The notes under the pieces: generated by a model
What the model was told of the DNA's origin: nothing
Databases searched by the model: none
Seen by the model: the letters and a program-made list of their open reading frames with translations, nothing else
NCBI GenBank assembly: GCA_002407935.1
Contig: DHPU01000003.1
Span: 1-47,481 of the forward strand
Reading direction: 5' to 3'
Source: Peptococcaceae bacterium UBA5356
GTDB lineage: Bacteria > Bacillota > Peptococcia > DRI-13 > DTU073
DNA length: 47,481 nt
Part shown: one piece after another, positions 1 through 7,877 of the stretch
How the letters are laid out: every line of letters begins with the position of its first letter
Numbering within the stretch: the stretch's first letter is position 1
Translations under genes and position numbers: made by a program

Positions 1-1
1 A

Positions 2-256
2 TTTAACTTTTCAATTGACCTTATAAAAAATCATATAACCGGCCTATTATTTAAAAAAGGAGATGCTTTAGATTGCGCCCGGCAAATTGAAAGACTGCTG
101 AACAACCCCGCCTTAGCGGCAAGATTGGGCAATGAAGGTTACAAAAGTGTTCATTCATGGGTTAACTCAGTAGATTTTTGTCGAGAAACTGAAAAAATAT
201 ATTTATATTACCTAAATAAAAAAGGTATCTTAAATCATTCTATTCTTCAAAAGTAG
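2..256 (+). CDS. Glycosyltransferase (GT4-like), C-terminal fragment
   Basis: The window opens inside a gene; frame 2 is open from the first base to a TAG at 254-256, giving 84 visible residues. The visible part has the usual C-terminal end of GT4/GT-B glycosyltransferases. A glycine-acid pair (KKGDALDCARQIERLL) begins the last Rossmann-like segment, followed by NNPALAARLGNEGYKSV and a helical tail ending in LNHSILQK. In this family the region closes the nucleotide-sugar-binding domain; the UDP/GDP-sugar site lies upstream, outside the window. It converges with the PIG-L deacetylase, with only 19 bp between stops and no obvious terminator. GT4 enzymes and PIG-L deacetylases often act together on N-acetyl-hexosamine conjugates, but that link is inference here. 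The donor and acceptor cannot be read from this fragment. Confidence 0.75.
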   Translation, partial: FNFSIDLIKNHITGLLFKKGDALDCARQIERLLNNPALAARLGNEGYKSVHSWVNSVDFCRETEKIYLYYLNKKGILNHSILQK

Positions 257-275
257 GAGAAAGAGGGAATTAAGG

Positions 276-1673
276 TTATTTGTTAACATGCAGAAGAAGG
301 CACGCAGTTTTATCCAGCTTCCTGCCCTTTTTAATTGTCTCCGCATAAAGTAAAAGAGAATTGCTGCCTTTCAAAATATCACTTGGCATCACTACAGATA
401 TTTCTTTATTTTTAATACTTAACACAGATCCGACTGGAACACTTATGCTCTCACTAGAAGCTAATGCCGCAGATAATTTATTATTAAGTACGCCCAAGTC
501 TAATCTTTTTACTCCATTATCATGGAAAAAACGTATGTTTAATCTATAAAGCATCTCTTTTTTAATGTCTCCCTTAGTTTTAAGGGTAATTATTAAATTA
601 CTCTGCTGCCTTTTAATACTCAAAGACTCTACAGTTGCACCCTGAATAACCCCTTCCAGCCCGGCCTCAGTATACCTACCTTCGAATATTTTATTGCTGA
701 CAGGGCTTTTTAAGATTACCGTTTTATTTTCGGGCAGGAACATTTCTTCGTTAACAATCAAAAGCTCGTTTTTCCTGGCGAACCCTTTCAGAAAGTCAGC
801 CATGACCTTTAATTGCGTATGATATTGTTTTATTGCTTGATATTTTTTTAGTTCTTCATCTGTACTAAGTGGAAAATACGCCCATTTCATACCAAGTTCC
901 TTTAAAGCTTGCGGCGGATAAAGGGGTAAATCCGGGCTGTATTGCCATGGCCAGGGATAATCCCCGAGATGAACCAGGTATCGCCATTCTTTTACGTCAT
1001 ATTTTATTTTAGCCAAGGCATATTGCACAAAGGCATTAGCAGTCCAATGATCATTATGCTGGTCATTTTCATCAGGATAAATAATATCAGTAGGGTTAAA
1101 TTTTTGGATTATCTGAATAAGATCTTTAACCAGATTTTCTCCTGCATAAGGCGCATTTTTCTTATAACTAAAGGAGTAGGGTGAAAAGGTGCTGCCGTTC
1201 AGTCCTTTATGAGGATTATTAAGATCCCAGTTGGATTCCCAGAGTTTTATAGTCCCCTTGTCGGGATAACCTAAAAAAATTATCTTTTCTTTAGAAACCC
1301 CAAACATCTGAAGAGCAGAAACAGTCTCATTATGCCGGTCTATTCCTAAGCGCTGATAATCTTCCGGTTTAGGTGACTTAATTCCGTAATTTTCGGTAAC
1401 GGCCTTGCTGAAACCATCTCCGCTGGTTACGACTACCACCTGCACCTTTTTGCCGGATTTTAAAGCTTGCTGGATAATTCCCCCCATTGCCAATGTTTCA
1501 TCATCAGGGTGTGGGGCAATTATTAATATCCTATTTCCCATTTCCGGTGATTTGACAACTCGTTTAGCAGGCCAAAGCCAACCAGCCTGATACATATTAA
1601 AGCTCAGGAGAAGCACTACAAATATGGTTAAGATTAGAACAGTCCATTTGAAAAGCCTTTTGTTAACAGTCAT
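276..1673 (-). CDS. Membrane-anchored PIG-L/LmbE family deacetylase
   Basis: A 465-residue protein with a single N-terminal membrane segment (about residues 9-26) followed by a PIG-L (LmbE) domain. The zinc-site motif HPDDE is at residues 55-59, the VVVVTSGDG strand follows, and the second metal-binding block (NDQHNDHWTA) lies near residue 205. PIG-L enzymes remove N-acetyl groups from GlcNAc conjugates such as GlcNAc-malate, mycothiol and GPI precursors. The remaining ~130 residues form a beta-rich tail of unknown role, so the protein is longer than a minimal ~230-residue deacetylase. ATG at 1673 is chosen because GAGG sits six bases upstream; a TTG at 1685 would lie inside that ribosome site. 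The segment before the metal motif puts the catalytic domain outside the membrane. The substrate is unknown. Confidence 0.85.
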   Translation of the reverse strand: MTVNKRLFKWTVLILTIFVVLLLSFNMYQAGWLWPAKRVVKSPEMGNRILIIAPHPDDETLAMGGIIQQALKSGKKVQVVVVTSGDGFSKAVTENYGIKSPKPEDYQRLGIDRHNETVSALQMFGVSKEKIIFLGYPDKGTIKLWESNWDLNNPHKGLNGSTFSPYSFSYKKNAPYAGENLVKDLIQIIQKFNPTDIIYPDENDQHNDHWTANAFVQYALAKIKYDVKEWRYLVHLGDYPWPWQYSPDLPLYPPQALKELGMKWAYFPLSTDEELKKYQAIKQYHTQLKVMADFLKGFARKNELLIVNEEMFLPENKTVILKSPVSNKIFEGRYTEAGLEGVIQGATVESLSIKRQQSNLIITLKTKGDIKKEMLYRLNIRFFHDNGVKRLDLGVLNNKLSAALASSESISVPVGSVLSIKNKEISVVMPSDILKGSNSLLLYAETIKKGRKLDKTACLLLHVNK

Positions 1674-1839
1674 GAGAAACCTCAAATTTTGTAATTTTGT
1701 TTAGTATCTATTATTCTCTAAGAATAAATGTATTGGGCTACTACGATTTTATTTTTTAATAGCTTGTAACACCTTTTTAAATACTTGCATATCTTGTACT
1801 ATCAATAAATAATAATCACTATAAAGGAGGCAATTCTAT

Positions 1840-2676
1840 ATGTCTTGGGCTTATAATTTCAGTTGTTTAAAAAATAATGCCAGTAAAGCTGTTACCGATG
1901 TTTGTAAAGGAACACAACCTCCCGTTGCAAAAACTGCTACGGCGGAATGTGTGAATGTTACCGCTAATAACTTAGCTGAATGTGTAAACAATCCTGTTCC
2001 TATTGAGGCTCTGCTTACCGGTGCCGTAGTTAAAATCCCTATTGTGCTGGCCGAATTAAATATCCAATTAAATGTCGATGCAATTATCACTTTACCAGAA
2101 CAAGCGCTACAAATTAAAACTGTGGGCAAAAATCTTAAAATAACGCAATGTCTGCTTCTGCAAGATACCAATATGCTTTTTATTAAAGGCTTTGTCCGCA
2201 AAAATATTGATTATTCCACCAGAGGTAACTGCTTTAACAAAACAGGCGTCTGTGGGGATATTCGTCATTGCACGGTAGATGTTCCCTTTAACTGTACCAC
2301 TCCTGTAATCTTTAACGGCATTGAACCGCTGCCGCCGGTTAGCGGTACCTCTGAAAACTTTACCTATTTTAGAACACAGGATGTTTCCGGACCGGAATTT
2401 TCCGAAAAATCCAAGCTTCTTTCCAGTGATATTACTGAATTTAACCAAATCAGCACTGAATATTTTAATGAACTTCCCTTCTGTGAATTGATCCAAAGCC
2501 GTATCGTAGAATTCGATGAATATCTCAATCCTACTCATCCCAGTTCTATTATCCTTCCATTTGAAGAAAAGGAATTTTGTAAAGTTGAAGAAAAAATGGT
2601 TATTTTCCTTACCATCAAAATTCTACAAAACCGCCAGCTTGCCGTCCCCCCTCTCGCAGGATTCGATTGCAAGTAA
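1840..2676 (+). CDS. CsxC-like cysteine-containing protein, putative spore surface protein
   Basis: A 278-residue protein without signal peptide or membrane helix, starting MSWAYNFSCLKNNASKA behind a very strong site (AAAGGAGG). Cysteines are spread through the chain (about residues 9, 22, 37, 48, 103, 132, 137, 143, 151). A central segment with KIPIVLAELNIQLNVDAII and LFIKGFVRKNIDYST resembles, from memory, the CsxC family of clostridial exosporium proteins and the SPOCS (DUF3794) fold found in spore-coat proteins. Cysteine-rich spore-surface proteins are commonly cross-linked and expressed late in the mother cell. It is monocistronic: its own promoter region lies at 1686-1839 and a terminator follows the stop. 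The family call rests on recognition of the central motif; the role in the coat is inferred from that family. Confidence 0.6.
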   Translation: MSWAYNFSCLKNNASKAVTDVCKGTQPPVAKTATAECVNVTANNLAECVNNPVPIEALLTGAVVKIPIVLAELNIQLNVDAIITLPEQALQIKTVGKNLKITQCLLLQDTNMLFIKGFVRKNIDYSTRGNCFNKTGVCGDIRHCTVDVPFNCTTPVIFNGIEPLPPVSGTSENFTYFRTQDVSGPEFSEKSKLLSSDITEFNQISTEYFNELPFCELIQSRIVEFDEYLNPTHPSSIILPFEEKEFCKVEEKMVIFLTIKILQNRQLAVPPLAGFDCK

Positions 2677-2703
2677 ACCCGTTTCGCTAATAACCAAAAT
2701 TAG

Positions 2704-2749
2704 CAAAGGGAGCGATCCGAAGTTTTTACTTCCGGTCTGCTCCCTTTTT
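2704..2749. terminator. Intrinsic terminator between convergent genes
   Basis: A hairpin with arms GGGAGC and GCTCCC, extended by an imperfect GATCCGAAG/CTTCCGGTC inner stem, is followed by five T residues on the + strand. It ends the CsxC-like gene. The complement could also slow transcription of the HerA-like gene, although its T-tract is weak on that strand. Confidence 0.75.
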
Positions 2750-2757
2750 AATGTGTT

Positions 2758-4254
2758 CTATTTCTTTAATAAGCCTAAAATACCCCGGACTAAAGCTCGC
2801 CCTAACTGCGTACCGATAGAAGACATTGCCGATTTGGCCATTTTCTCAAGAGGTGTATCAGTGGTTCTTCTTCCTGCTCTTCCCCTCCCGTTTGCCCTTT
2901 TCTCGGTCTCAACATCAACATCAGAACGCCGCATCATTCCCCCTTTATCCTTTTCCCGTTCTCCTTTAAGATTCATTTCACTTAACTTTTCATAAGCAGA
3001 CTCTCGGTCAAGCCTTTTCTCATATCGGCCAGCAAAGGGAGATTCCGCAAGCAGGGCTTTTCGCTTTTCCCAAGTAACAGCTCCAATCTGACTACGGGGA
3101 GGAATTACATACGCTCTTTCAACGATAGCCGGACGCCCTTCCTCATCTAAAAAAGAAATTAAGGCTTCACCCACTCCTAATTCGGTAATTACCTCTGTCA
3201 CATTAAGATCAGGATTAGCACGGAATGTATCCGCTGCTGCTTTTACCGCCTTTTGATCGCGAGGGGTAAAAGCTCTCAAAGCATGTTGAATCCTATTTCC
3301 CAACTGTCCCAACACTTTTTCCGGTATATCAATTGGATTCTGTGTAATAAAAAAGACCCCCACGCCTTTAGATCTGATTAACCTAACGACCTGTTCGATT
3401 TTATCTAATAAAACCTTAGGCGCATTCTGAAAAAGCAGATGGGCTTCATCAAAGAAAAAGACTAATTTGGGTTGCTCTAAATCACCTACTTCCGGTAACG
3501 TTTCAAATAATTCAGCTAAAAGCCAAAGTAAAAAAGTAGCATATAAAGTAGGCGCTTGATATAATTCATCCGCAGCTAGAATATTAATATTACCCCATCC
3601 CCGCTCATCTGTTTTCAAGAAATCGAGAATATTTAAAGCCGGTTCACCAAAAAAATTATCTCCACCCTGTTCTTCTAAACTTAAAAGTGCTCTTTGAATA
3701 ATCCCCACACTCTGTTTAGAGATAGTTCCATATTTTGTCGTAAATTCCTTGGCGTTCTCCCCCACATACATCAGCATTGATCTTAAATCCTTCAAGTCAA
3801 GAAGTAACATACCCAGGTCATCCGCAATTTTAAAGACGAGATTTAAAATCCCGCTTTGGGTTTCATTTAAATTTAAAAGTCTGGCTAATAATAATGGCCC
3901 CATTTCGGAAATTGTTGTACGAACCGGATGCCCTTGCCGAGCAAAAATATCCCAAAAAACAACCGGGAATTGGCTATAGGTAAATCCTGTTTTGTCTAAT
4001 TCCAGTTTCCGCAGCCGTTTCTCCACATGCGGATTAGCCCCTCCTGATGTACAGAGCCCTGCTAAATCGCCCTTTACATCCGCTAAAAATACCGGCACAC
4101 CCAAAGAACTAAAAGATTCTGCCAAAACCTGCAAAGAAACCGTCTTTCCTGTCCCAGTAGCTCCGGCAATTAAGCCATGACGATTCGCCATCTTGACCAA
4201 TAAAGATAACTCTTTAGCATTTTTCGCTATCAAAACCTTTTGCATATCTCCCAT
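2758..4254 (-). CDS. HerA-like ATPase (DUF853 family)
   Basis: A 498-residue cytoplasmic P-loop ATPase of the HerA/FtsK-like group. Walker A GATGTGKT is at residues 31-38, and a Walker B block LVFFFDEAHLLF lies near residue 260, followed by an arginine- and glutamine-rich sensor region (FFITQNPIDIPEKVLGQLG). The length and the C-terminal tail ending in GRALVRGILGLLKK match the DUF853 (YjgR-like) proteins, which are found across bacteria and have no firm function. The HerA relationship suggests a hexameric motor acting on DNA or protein. A basic, low-complexity stretch (KRANGRGRAGRRT) precedes the tail. The start is supported by GGAGG seven bases upstream of ATG. It is transcribed alone, convergent with the CsxC-like gene. 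Confidence 0.85.
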   Translation of the reverse strand: MGDMQKVLIAKNAKELSLLVKMANRHGLIAGATGTGKTVSLQVLAESFSSLGVPVFLADVKGDLAGLCTSGGANPHVEKRLRKLELDKTGFTYSQFPVVFWDIFARQGHPVRTTISEMGPLLLARLLNLNETQSGILNLVFKIADDLGMLLLDLKDLRSMLMYVGENAKEFTTKYGTISKQSVGIIQRALLSLEEQGGDNFFGEPALNILDFLKTDERGWGNINILAADELYQAPTLYATFLLWLLAELFETLPEVGDLEQPKLVFFFDEAHLLFQNAPKVLLDKIEQVVRLIRSKGVGVFFITQNPIDIPEKVLGQLGNRIQHALRAFTPRDQKAVKAAADTFRANPDLNVTEVITELGVGEALISFLDEEGRPAIVERAYVIPPRSQIGAVTWEKRKALLAESPFAGRYEKRLDRESAYEKLSEMNLKGEREKDKGGMMRRSDVDVETEKRANGRGRAGRRTTDTPLEKMAKSAMSSIGTQLGRALVRGILGLLKK

Positions 4255-4470
4255 TTTTTCCCTCCGTTTTGCTCACAGGCTTCCCCGTTTTTTTAAATAA
4301 TTACTTATGACTTTTATTCCACAAAAACTTGCTATTTCCTACCAGAGAATAAAATTTAGTAAAATACACAAGATAATATGATAAAATATGAAGGGAACTA
4401 ATTCTAAAATAATTTCGTCTTAGTATGAATATAGTACCAGTAAATATTTTTTGATAAGGAAGGTGATCAA

Positions 4471-4818
4471 ATGTCCAAACGTATTCTTACAACTTTAACA
4501 GCTTTGCTCCTCATTTCCATCCTGTTGGTTGGCTGTACTTTCTCCAAAAATGAGAAAGAAAAAAATCCATCAGACGAGTCTGCCGCTCCTGTAGTGCATA
4601 CTGAACAAGGAACCTTTCTCGGTCAAATCGACAACAACTCAATCGAAATTGAAGTAAAGGAAGGCACAGAAAAAATGCCTAAAGCATTCCGTCTTTCTGA
4701 GGAAATCAAAGAGAAATTTGCCGATTACAACTTAAATAGCGGCGATAAAGTTTCCTTCTCATACACTACTCCTCAGGAAGGGCAACCGCTTCTTACCAAA
4801 ATTACTAAGGAAGAATAA
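4471..4818 (+). CDS. Small lipoprotein of unknown function
   Basis: A 115-residue exported lipoprotein. The N-terminal signal peptide ends in the lipobox LLVGC, with the lipidated cysteine at residue 22, followed by a charged linker (KNEKEKNPSDES) and one small domain of about 75 residues. Phrases such as TFLGQIDNNSIEIEV and SGDKVSFSYTT suggest a beta-barrel of the type seen in small periplasmic or cell-surface binding domains. I do not recognise a named family. AAGGAAGG precedes ATG by eight bases. The gene stands alone: a terminator hairpin begins inside its last codons, and the next gene on the strand starts 100 bp later. Confidence 0.75.
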   Translation: MSKRILTTLTALLLISILLVGCTFSKNEKEKNPSDESAAPVVHTEQGTFLGQIDNNSIEIEVKEGTEKMPKAFRLSEEIKEKFADYNLNSGDKVSFSYTTPQEGQPLLTKITKEE

Positions 4819-4845
4819 GCGTAAGACTTTCTTACGCTTATTCTT
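4811..4845 (+). terminator. Perfect 15-bp hairpin overlapping the lipoprotein stop
   Basis: Arms at 4811-4825 and 4831-4845 are exact complements (15 bp) around the loop ACTTT. The left arm contains the last codons and the TAA of the lipoprotein gene. There is no long T-tract; the right arm itself ends in TTATTCTT. It likely ends the transcript and may also protect its 3' end. Confidence 0.7.
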
Positions 4846-4918
4846 CGCCTATATGTATCTTGGCCCTTTACTTATCATCTGTTTTTAAATAATAATCAAA
4901 ACCGAAACGGAGATTACA

Positions 4919-6199
4919 ATGAAAAATAAACTAAAGTTCAATATTTACATAATTTTCCTTGCAACGTTGTTTCTTTCTTTATCTACTACGGTGTTTGCCC
5001 TAGAAGTACCTGTAAACGAAAATATCCCGATCTTAATTGATGAACTGCCCTTAAAATTTGATGTCCCCCCTCTCCTTAAAGAAGGGCGAACTCTCGTCCC
5101 TTTCCGAGCTATTGCCGAAGGGTTGCACATTGATGTTTCTTGGGATAATGCTACGCAAACTGTTCAAGGAAAAACTGCCACAACCAACCTTCTCCTGCAG
5201 ATTGGCAATCATACGGCTTTTCTGAACGGACAAGCCCTTAAGCTGGATGTACCGCCGGAAATTTGTAATGGAAGAACCCTTATCCCTTTACGGTTCTTCA
5301 GTGAAACGCTGGGCTATCAGGTAGAATGGTTAGGAAACGAGCGAATAATTAAAATATCATCCCCACCTGGTAAAATGCTGGTTACCGGCTTCTACGCTCT
5401 AGGCAGTAGTGAGACAAGCAGCTGGAAAAACCTTTTTAACAAAGATTTTCCTGAGGCCGAAGAAGGTAATACTAAATTGGTAAAAAAAGTGGCCTTAGGC
5501 TGGTACTCCCTAGCGGAAAACGGCAATTTGCTAACCAGAAGTAATACCGGCTGGCAAAGACCCGGCGGATGGGAAATAGTCTTGGAAACGACCAGGCAAT
5601 ACCACGTACAGACCGAAATGGTCGTACATATGACCGATAAAGGTGGCAGTCTCCATAAACTTATCTCTGATCCTGCGGCAACTGCTACCGCTATTAACCA
5701 AATTAGCGAAGAAGCAACATTATATCAGGGCGTAAATTTAGATTTAGAAGGCTTAGGCTGGCAAGAACAAGGCGAAACCCTGAACAACACCCGCCAGAAT
5801 TTTTCACGTTTCGTCAGCCTCCTCTACCAAAAACTACAAGAAAAAAGGGTCACCCTGACCTTAACGCTTCATGCGCCGAATAGCGCCTATCTAGGCTATG
5901 ATTACCAAAGCCTAAGCAACAATTGTGATGAAATCATCATTATGGCTTATGATTATGGTCCCAAACCTGAACCAATCAACCTCGTCTCAGGGGCTGTCCA
6001 AGAAGCACTGAAAACGGTTCCACCGGAAAAACTGCTTTTAGGCATCTCTATCCCCAGCGAAACAACCGAAAGCCTTACCCAAAAGATTGGCATAGCGAAA
6101 CGTTATCAATTAAAAGGAATCGCCCTTTGGCGTCTCGGGCTGGTTACCACAGATATGTGGGAGCTCTTAGGAACAAAAATACTTCCATCTTCCCTTTAA
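4919..6199 (+). CDS. Secreted protein: copper amine oxidase N-like domain plus GH18 domain
   Basis: A 426-residue secreted protein. A signal peptide (about residues 1-27) is followed by two copies of the stalk-like copper amine oxidase N-terminal domain: EGRTLVPFRAIAEGL, then NGRTLIPLRFFSETLGY, together about residues 28-145. Such domains carry no copper and often tether clostridial proteins to the wall. The rest is a glycoside hydrolase family 18 barrel. The active-site strand reads YQGVNLDLEGL near residue 280, keeping the catalytic Glu and the preceding Asp. The earlier aspartates of the canonical DxxDxDxE are Gln and Asn, as is usual in the spore cortex-lytic SleL/YaaH branch. LLLGISIP and GIALWRLG near the end are typical late GH18 strands. 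A role in peptidoglycan or spore-wall turnover is likely. It is followed by the small membrane protein and the aminotransferase. Confidence 0.85.
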   Translation: MKNKLKFNIYIIFLATLFLSLSTTVFALEVPVNENIPILIDELPLKFDVPPLLKEGRTLVPFRAIAEGLHIDVSWDNATQTVQGKTATTNLLLQIGNHTAFLNGQALKLDVPPEICNGRTLIPLRFFSETLGYQVEWLGNERIIKISSPPGKMLVTGFYALGSSETSSWKNLFNKDFPEAEEGNTKLVKKVALGWYSLAENGNLLTRSNTGWQRPGGWEIVLETTRQYHVQTEMVVHMTDKGGSLHKLISDPAATATAINQISEEATLYQGVNLDLEGLGWQEQGETLNNTRQNFSRFVSLLYQKLQEKRVTLTLTLHAPNSAYLGYDYQSLSNNCDEIIIMAYDYGPKPEPINLVSGAVQEALKTVPPEKLLLGISIPSETTESLTQKIGIAKRYQLKGIALWRLGLVTTDMWELLGTKILPSSL

Positions 6200-6246
6200 T
6201 ATAACTAGCTAACAAAAATGAATCAAAGGAAGGAGGATGAGTTGTA

Positions 6247-6441
6247 ATGGTTATAAGTCGTTTACCCGTTATGATCATGCTGGTTATTGCTCTTATTTTG
6301 CTTGTTACCGCAGTATTTCAATGGCTCTGGAATATTACGATGCCTGATGTATTTAATCTAAAAAAAATTGATTATTGGCAGGCCTTTCGTTTACTGCTTA
6401 TAGCAGGAATACTTTTCAGTGCGGTAAGAATCGGTCAATAA
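6247..6441 (+). CDS. Small two-helix membrane protein
   Basis: A 64-residue protein with a hydrophobic helix at about residues 7-28 and a second at about 46-60. The connecting loop (WNITMPDVFNLKKIDYW) is short and amphipathic. AGGAAGGAGG upstream of the ATG is a very strong ribosome site, which argues that it is a real gene. It lies 47 bp after the GH18 gene and 17 bp before the next reading frame, so the three may share a transcript. I do not recognise a specific family. The second-helix context (KIDYWQAFRLLLI) resembles small inner-membrane proteins that pair with larger partners. Confidence 0.75.
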   Translation: MVISRLPVMIMLVIALILLVTAVFQWLWNITMPDVFNLKKIDYWQAFRLLLIAGILFSAVRIGQ

Positions 6442-6491
6442 GGTCATAATAGTAATAAATGGATAGGTTTTTAAGATTGGAGTCAGGATGT

Positions 6492-7877
6492 ATGAATGAA
6501 CTCTTTACCCTTGAGAATGCCTTAAACATGAACCGCCGACAATTACGGGAAAACTACCAGCGCTATATTAATCCCAGTCTTGTTGAAGTAATGAGCCTGC
6601 TGAACTTTGACAAACTATTTGTCAAAGCTAAGGGGATCCATCTTTGGGATACCGAAAACAAGCAATACCTGGATTTCTTGGGGGGATATGGTGCTTTAAA
6701 TTTGGGACACAATCCCCCGGAAATCCTTGCCGCTATCCGCAAAGTACAAGAACGTCCGAATTTGCTGCAAGCTGCTTTAAACCCCCTGGCTGCTGCACTA
6801 GCCGCCAATTTAGCCCAGGTTACGCCGGGTGATTTGAGCAGAACCTTTTTCTGTAACAGCGGCACCGAAGCAGTAGAAGGAGCCCTTAAACTAGCTCGGG
6901 CCGCTCACCCGCATAAAAAGAAAATACTCTACTGTCAAAACTCTTTCCATGGCAAAAGTTTCGGCTCGCTTTCCGTAACAGGCCGGGAAAAATATCAGCA
7001 TCCTTTCCGCCCACTCTTGCCGGACTGTGTCATGATCCCTTTCGGTGACTTAAATGCCCTCGAGCAAACTTTGGCTAAGCATGAGCCCGCCGCCTTCATC
7101 CTTGAACCGATTCAAGGAGAAGGTGGCATTAATCTCCCGCCGGAAGGTTATTTTCCTGAAGTCAGAAAGCTCTGCGATCAATATGACACCTTCTTAATTA
7201 TCGATGAAATCCAAACCGGTCTAGGCAGAACCGGGACGCTATTTGCTTGTGAACATGACCAAATTGTCCCGGATGTGTTATGTTTGGCCAAATCCTTAGG
7301 CGGCGGCGTCATGCCGGTTGGCGCATATATCGCCCGTCCTCAGCTTTGGGATAAGGTTTATCAAGGTAGAGATAAATATGCCCTACATACTTCTACCTTT
7401 GGCGGTAATTCTCTTGCCATGGCCGCCGGTTTAGCCGCACTGGAAAGTATTATTAAGAAAGACTTGCCTCTAAACTCTCAAGAGAAGGGACAGTACCTTC
7501 TCGAAAAACTTCACCAATTAAAAAATAAACACAACATCATCAAAGAAATCCGTGGCAGAGGGTTACTCATCGGCATCGAATTTCAACAGCCTGCTCATGG
7601 TTTGGTGGATAAACTATCCGGCGGAACCATCAACAAACTAGCCGGTGAATATTTTGCCTCCCTCGTAGCCGCCGAACTAATGAATAAATATCAAATTATT
7701 ACCGCCTACACCCTCAACAACCCTAATGTAATTCGCCTGGAACCACCGTTAATCATCGATTACCCCTCTATTGACTTAGCGATCAAGGCGCTTGATGAAA
7801 TACTATCCCGTAATTTTGCAGGCATCACCCTAAACAGTCTCTTTACAATACTTAATACCAAAATAACTAAACGCTGA
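6492..7877 (+). CDS. Class III PLP aminotransferase (putrescine/ornithine type)
   Basis: A 461-residue pyridoxal-phosphate enzyme of aminotransferase class III. Visible marks are FFCNSGTEAVEGALKLAR (cofactor phosphate loop), NSFHGKSFGSLSVTG, IIDEIQTGLGRTG (the Asp contacting the pyridine nitrogen) and LAKSLGGG with the Schiff-base lysine at residue 267. The N-terminal block (RENYQRYINPSLVEVM) is shared with putrescine and related diamine aminotransferases, so an omega-amino donor such as putrescine or ornithine is likely, with 2-oxoglutarate as acceptor. Exact specificity cannot be read. Two starts are possible: ATG at 6459 with almost no ribosome site, and ATG at 6492 behind GGAG; the second is preferred. 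The stop abuts the stop of the convergent ABC permease with no spacing. Confidence 0.8.
   Translation: MNELFTLENALNMNRRQLRENYQRYINPSLVEVMSLLNFDKLFVKAKGIHLWDTENKQYLDFLGGYGALNLGHNPPEILAAIRKVQERPNLLQAALNPLAAALAANLAQVTPGDLSRTFFCNSGTEAVEGALKLARAAHPHKKKILYCQNSFHGKSFGSLSVTGREKYQHPFRPLLPDCVMIPFGDLNALEQTLAKHEPAAFILEPIQGEGGINLPPEGYFPEVRKLCDQYDTFLIIDEIQTGLGRTGTLFACEHDQIVPDVLCLAKSLGGGVMPVGAYIARPQLWDKVYQGRDKYALHTSTFGGNSLAMAAGLAALESIIKKDLPLNSQEKGQYLLEKLHQLKNKHNIIKEIRGRGLLIGIEFQQPAHGLVDKLSGGTINKLAGEYFASLVAAELMNKYQIITAYTLNNPNVIRLEPPLIIDYPSIDLAIKALDEILSRNFAGITLNSLFTILNTKITKR

Noticed and set aside
361..549. Plus-strand frames inside the PIG-L gene and similar shadows in many genes.
   Set aside because: They lack ribosome sites and lie inside genes with clear family motifs on the other strand.
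1760..1839. A sporulation sigma (E or K) promoter ahead of the CsxC-like gene.
   Set aside because: CATA occurs at 1788-1791 but the downstream bases and the -35 spacing do not match a consensus well enough to annotate, although the gene's family would fit such control.
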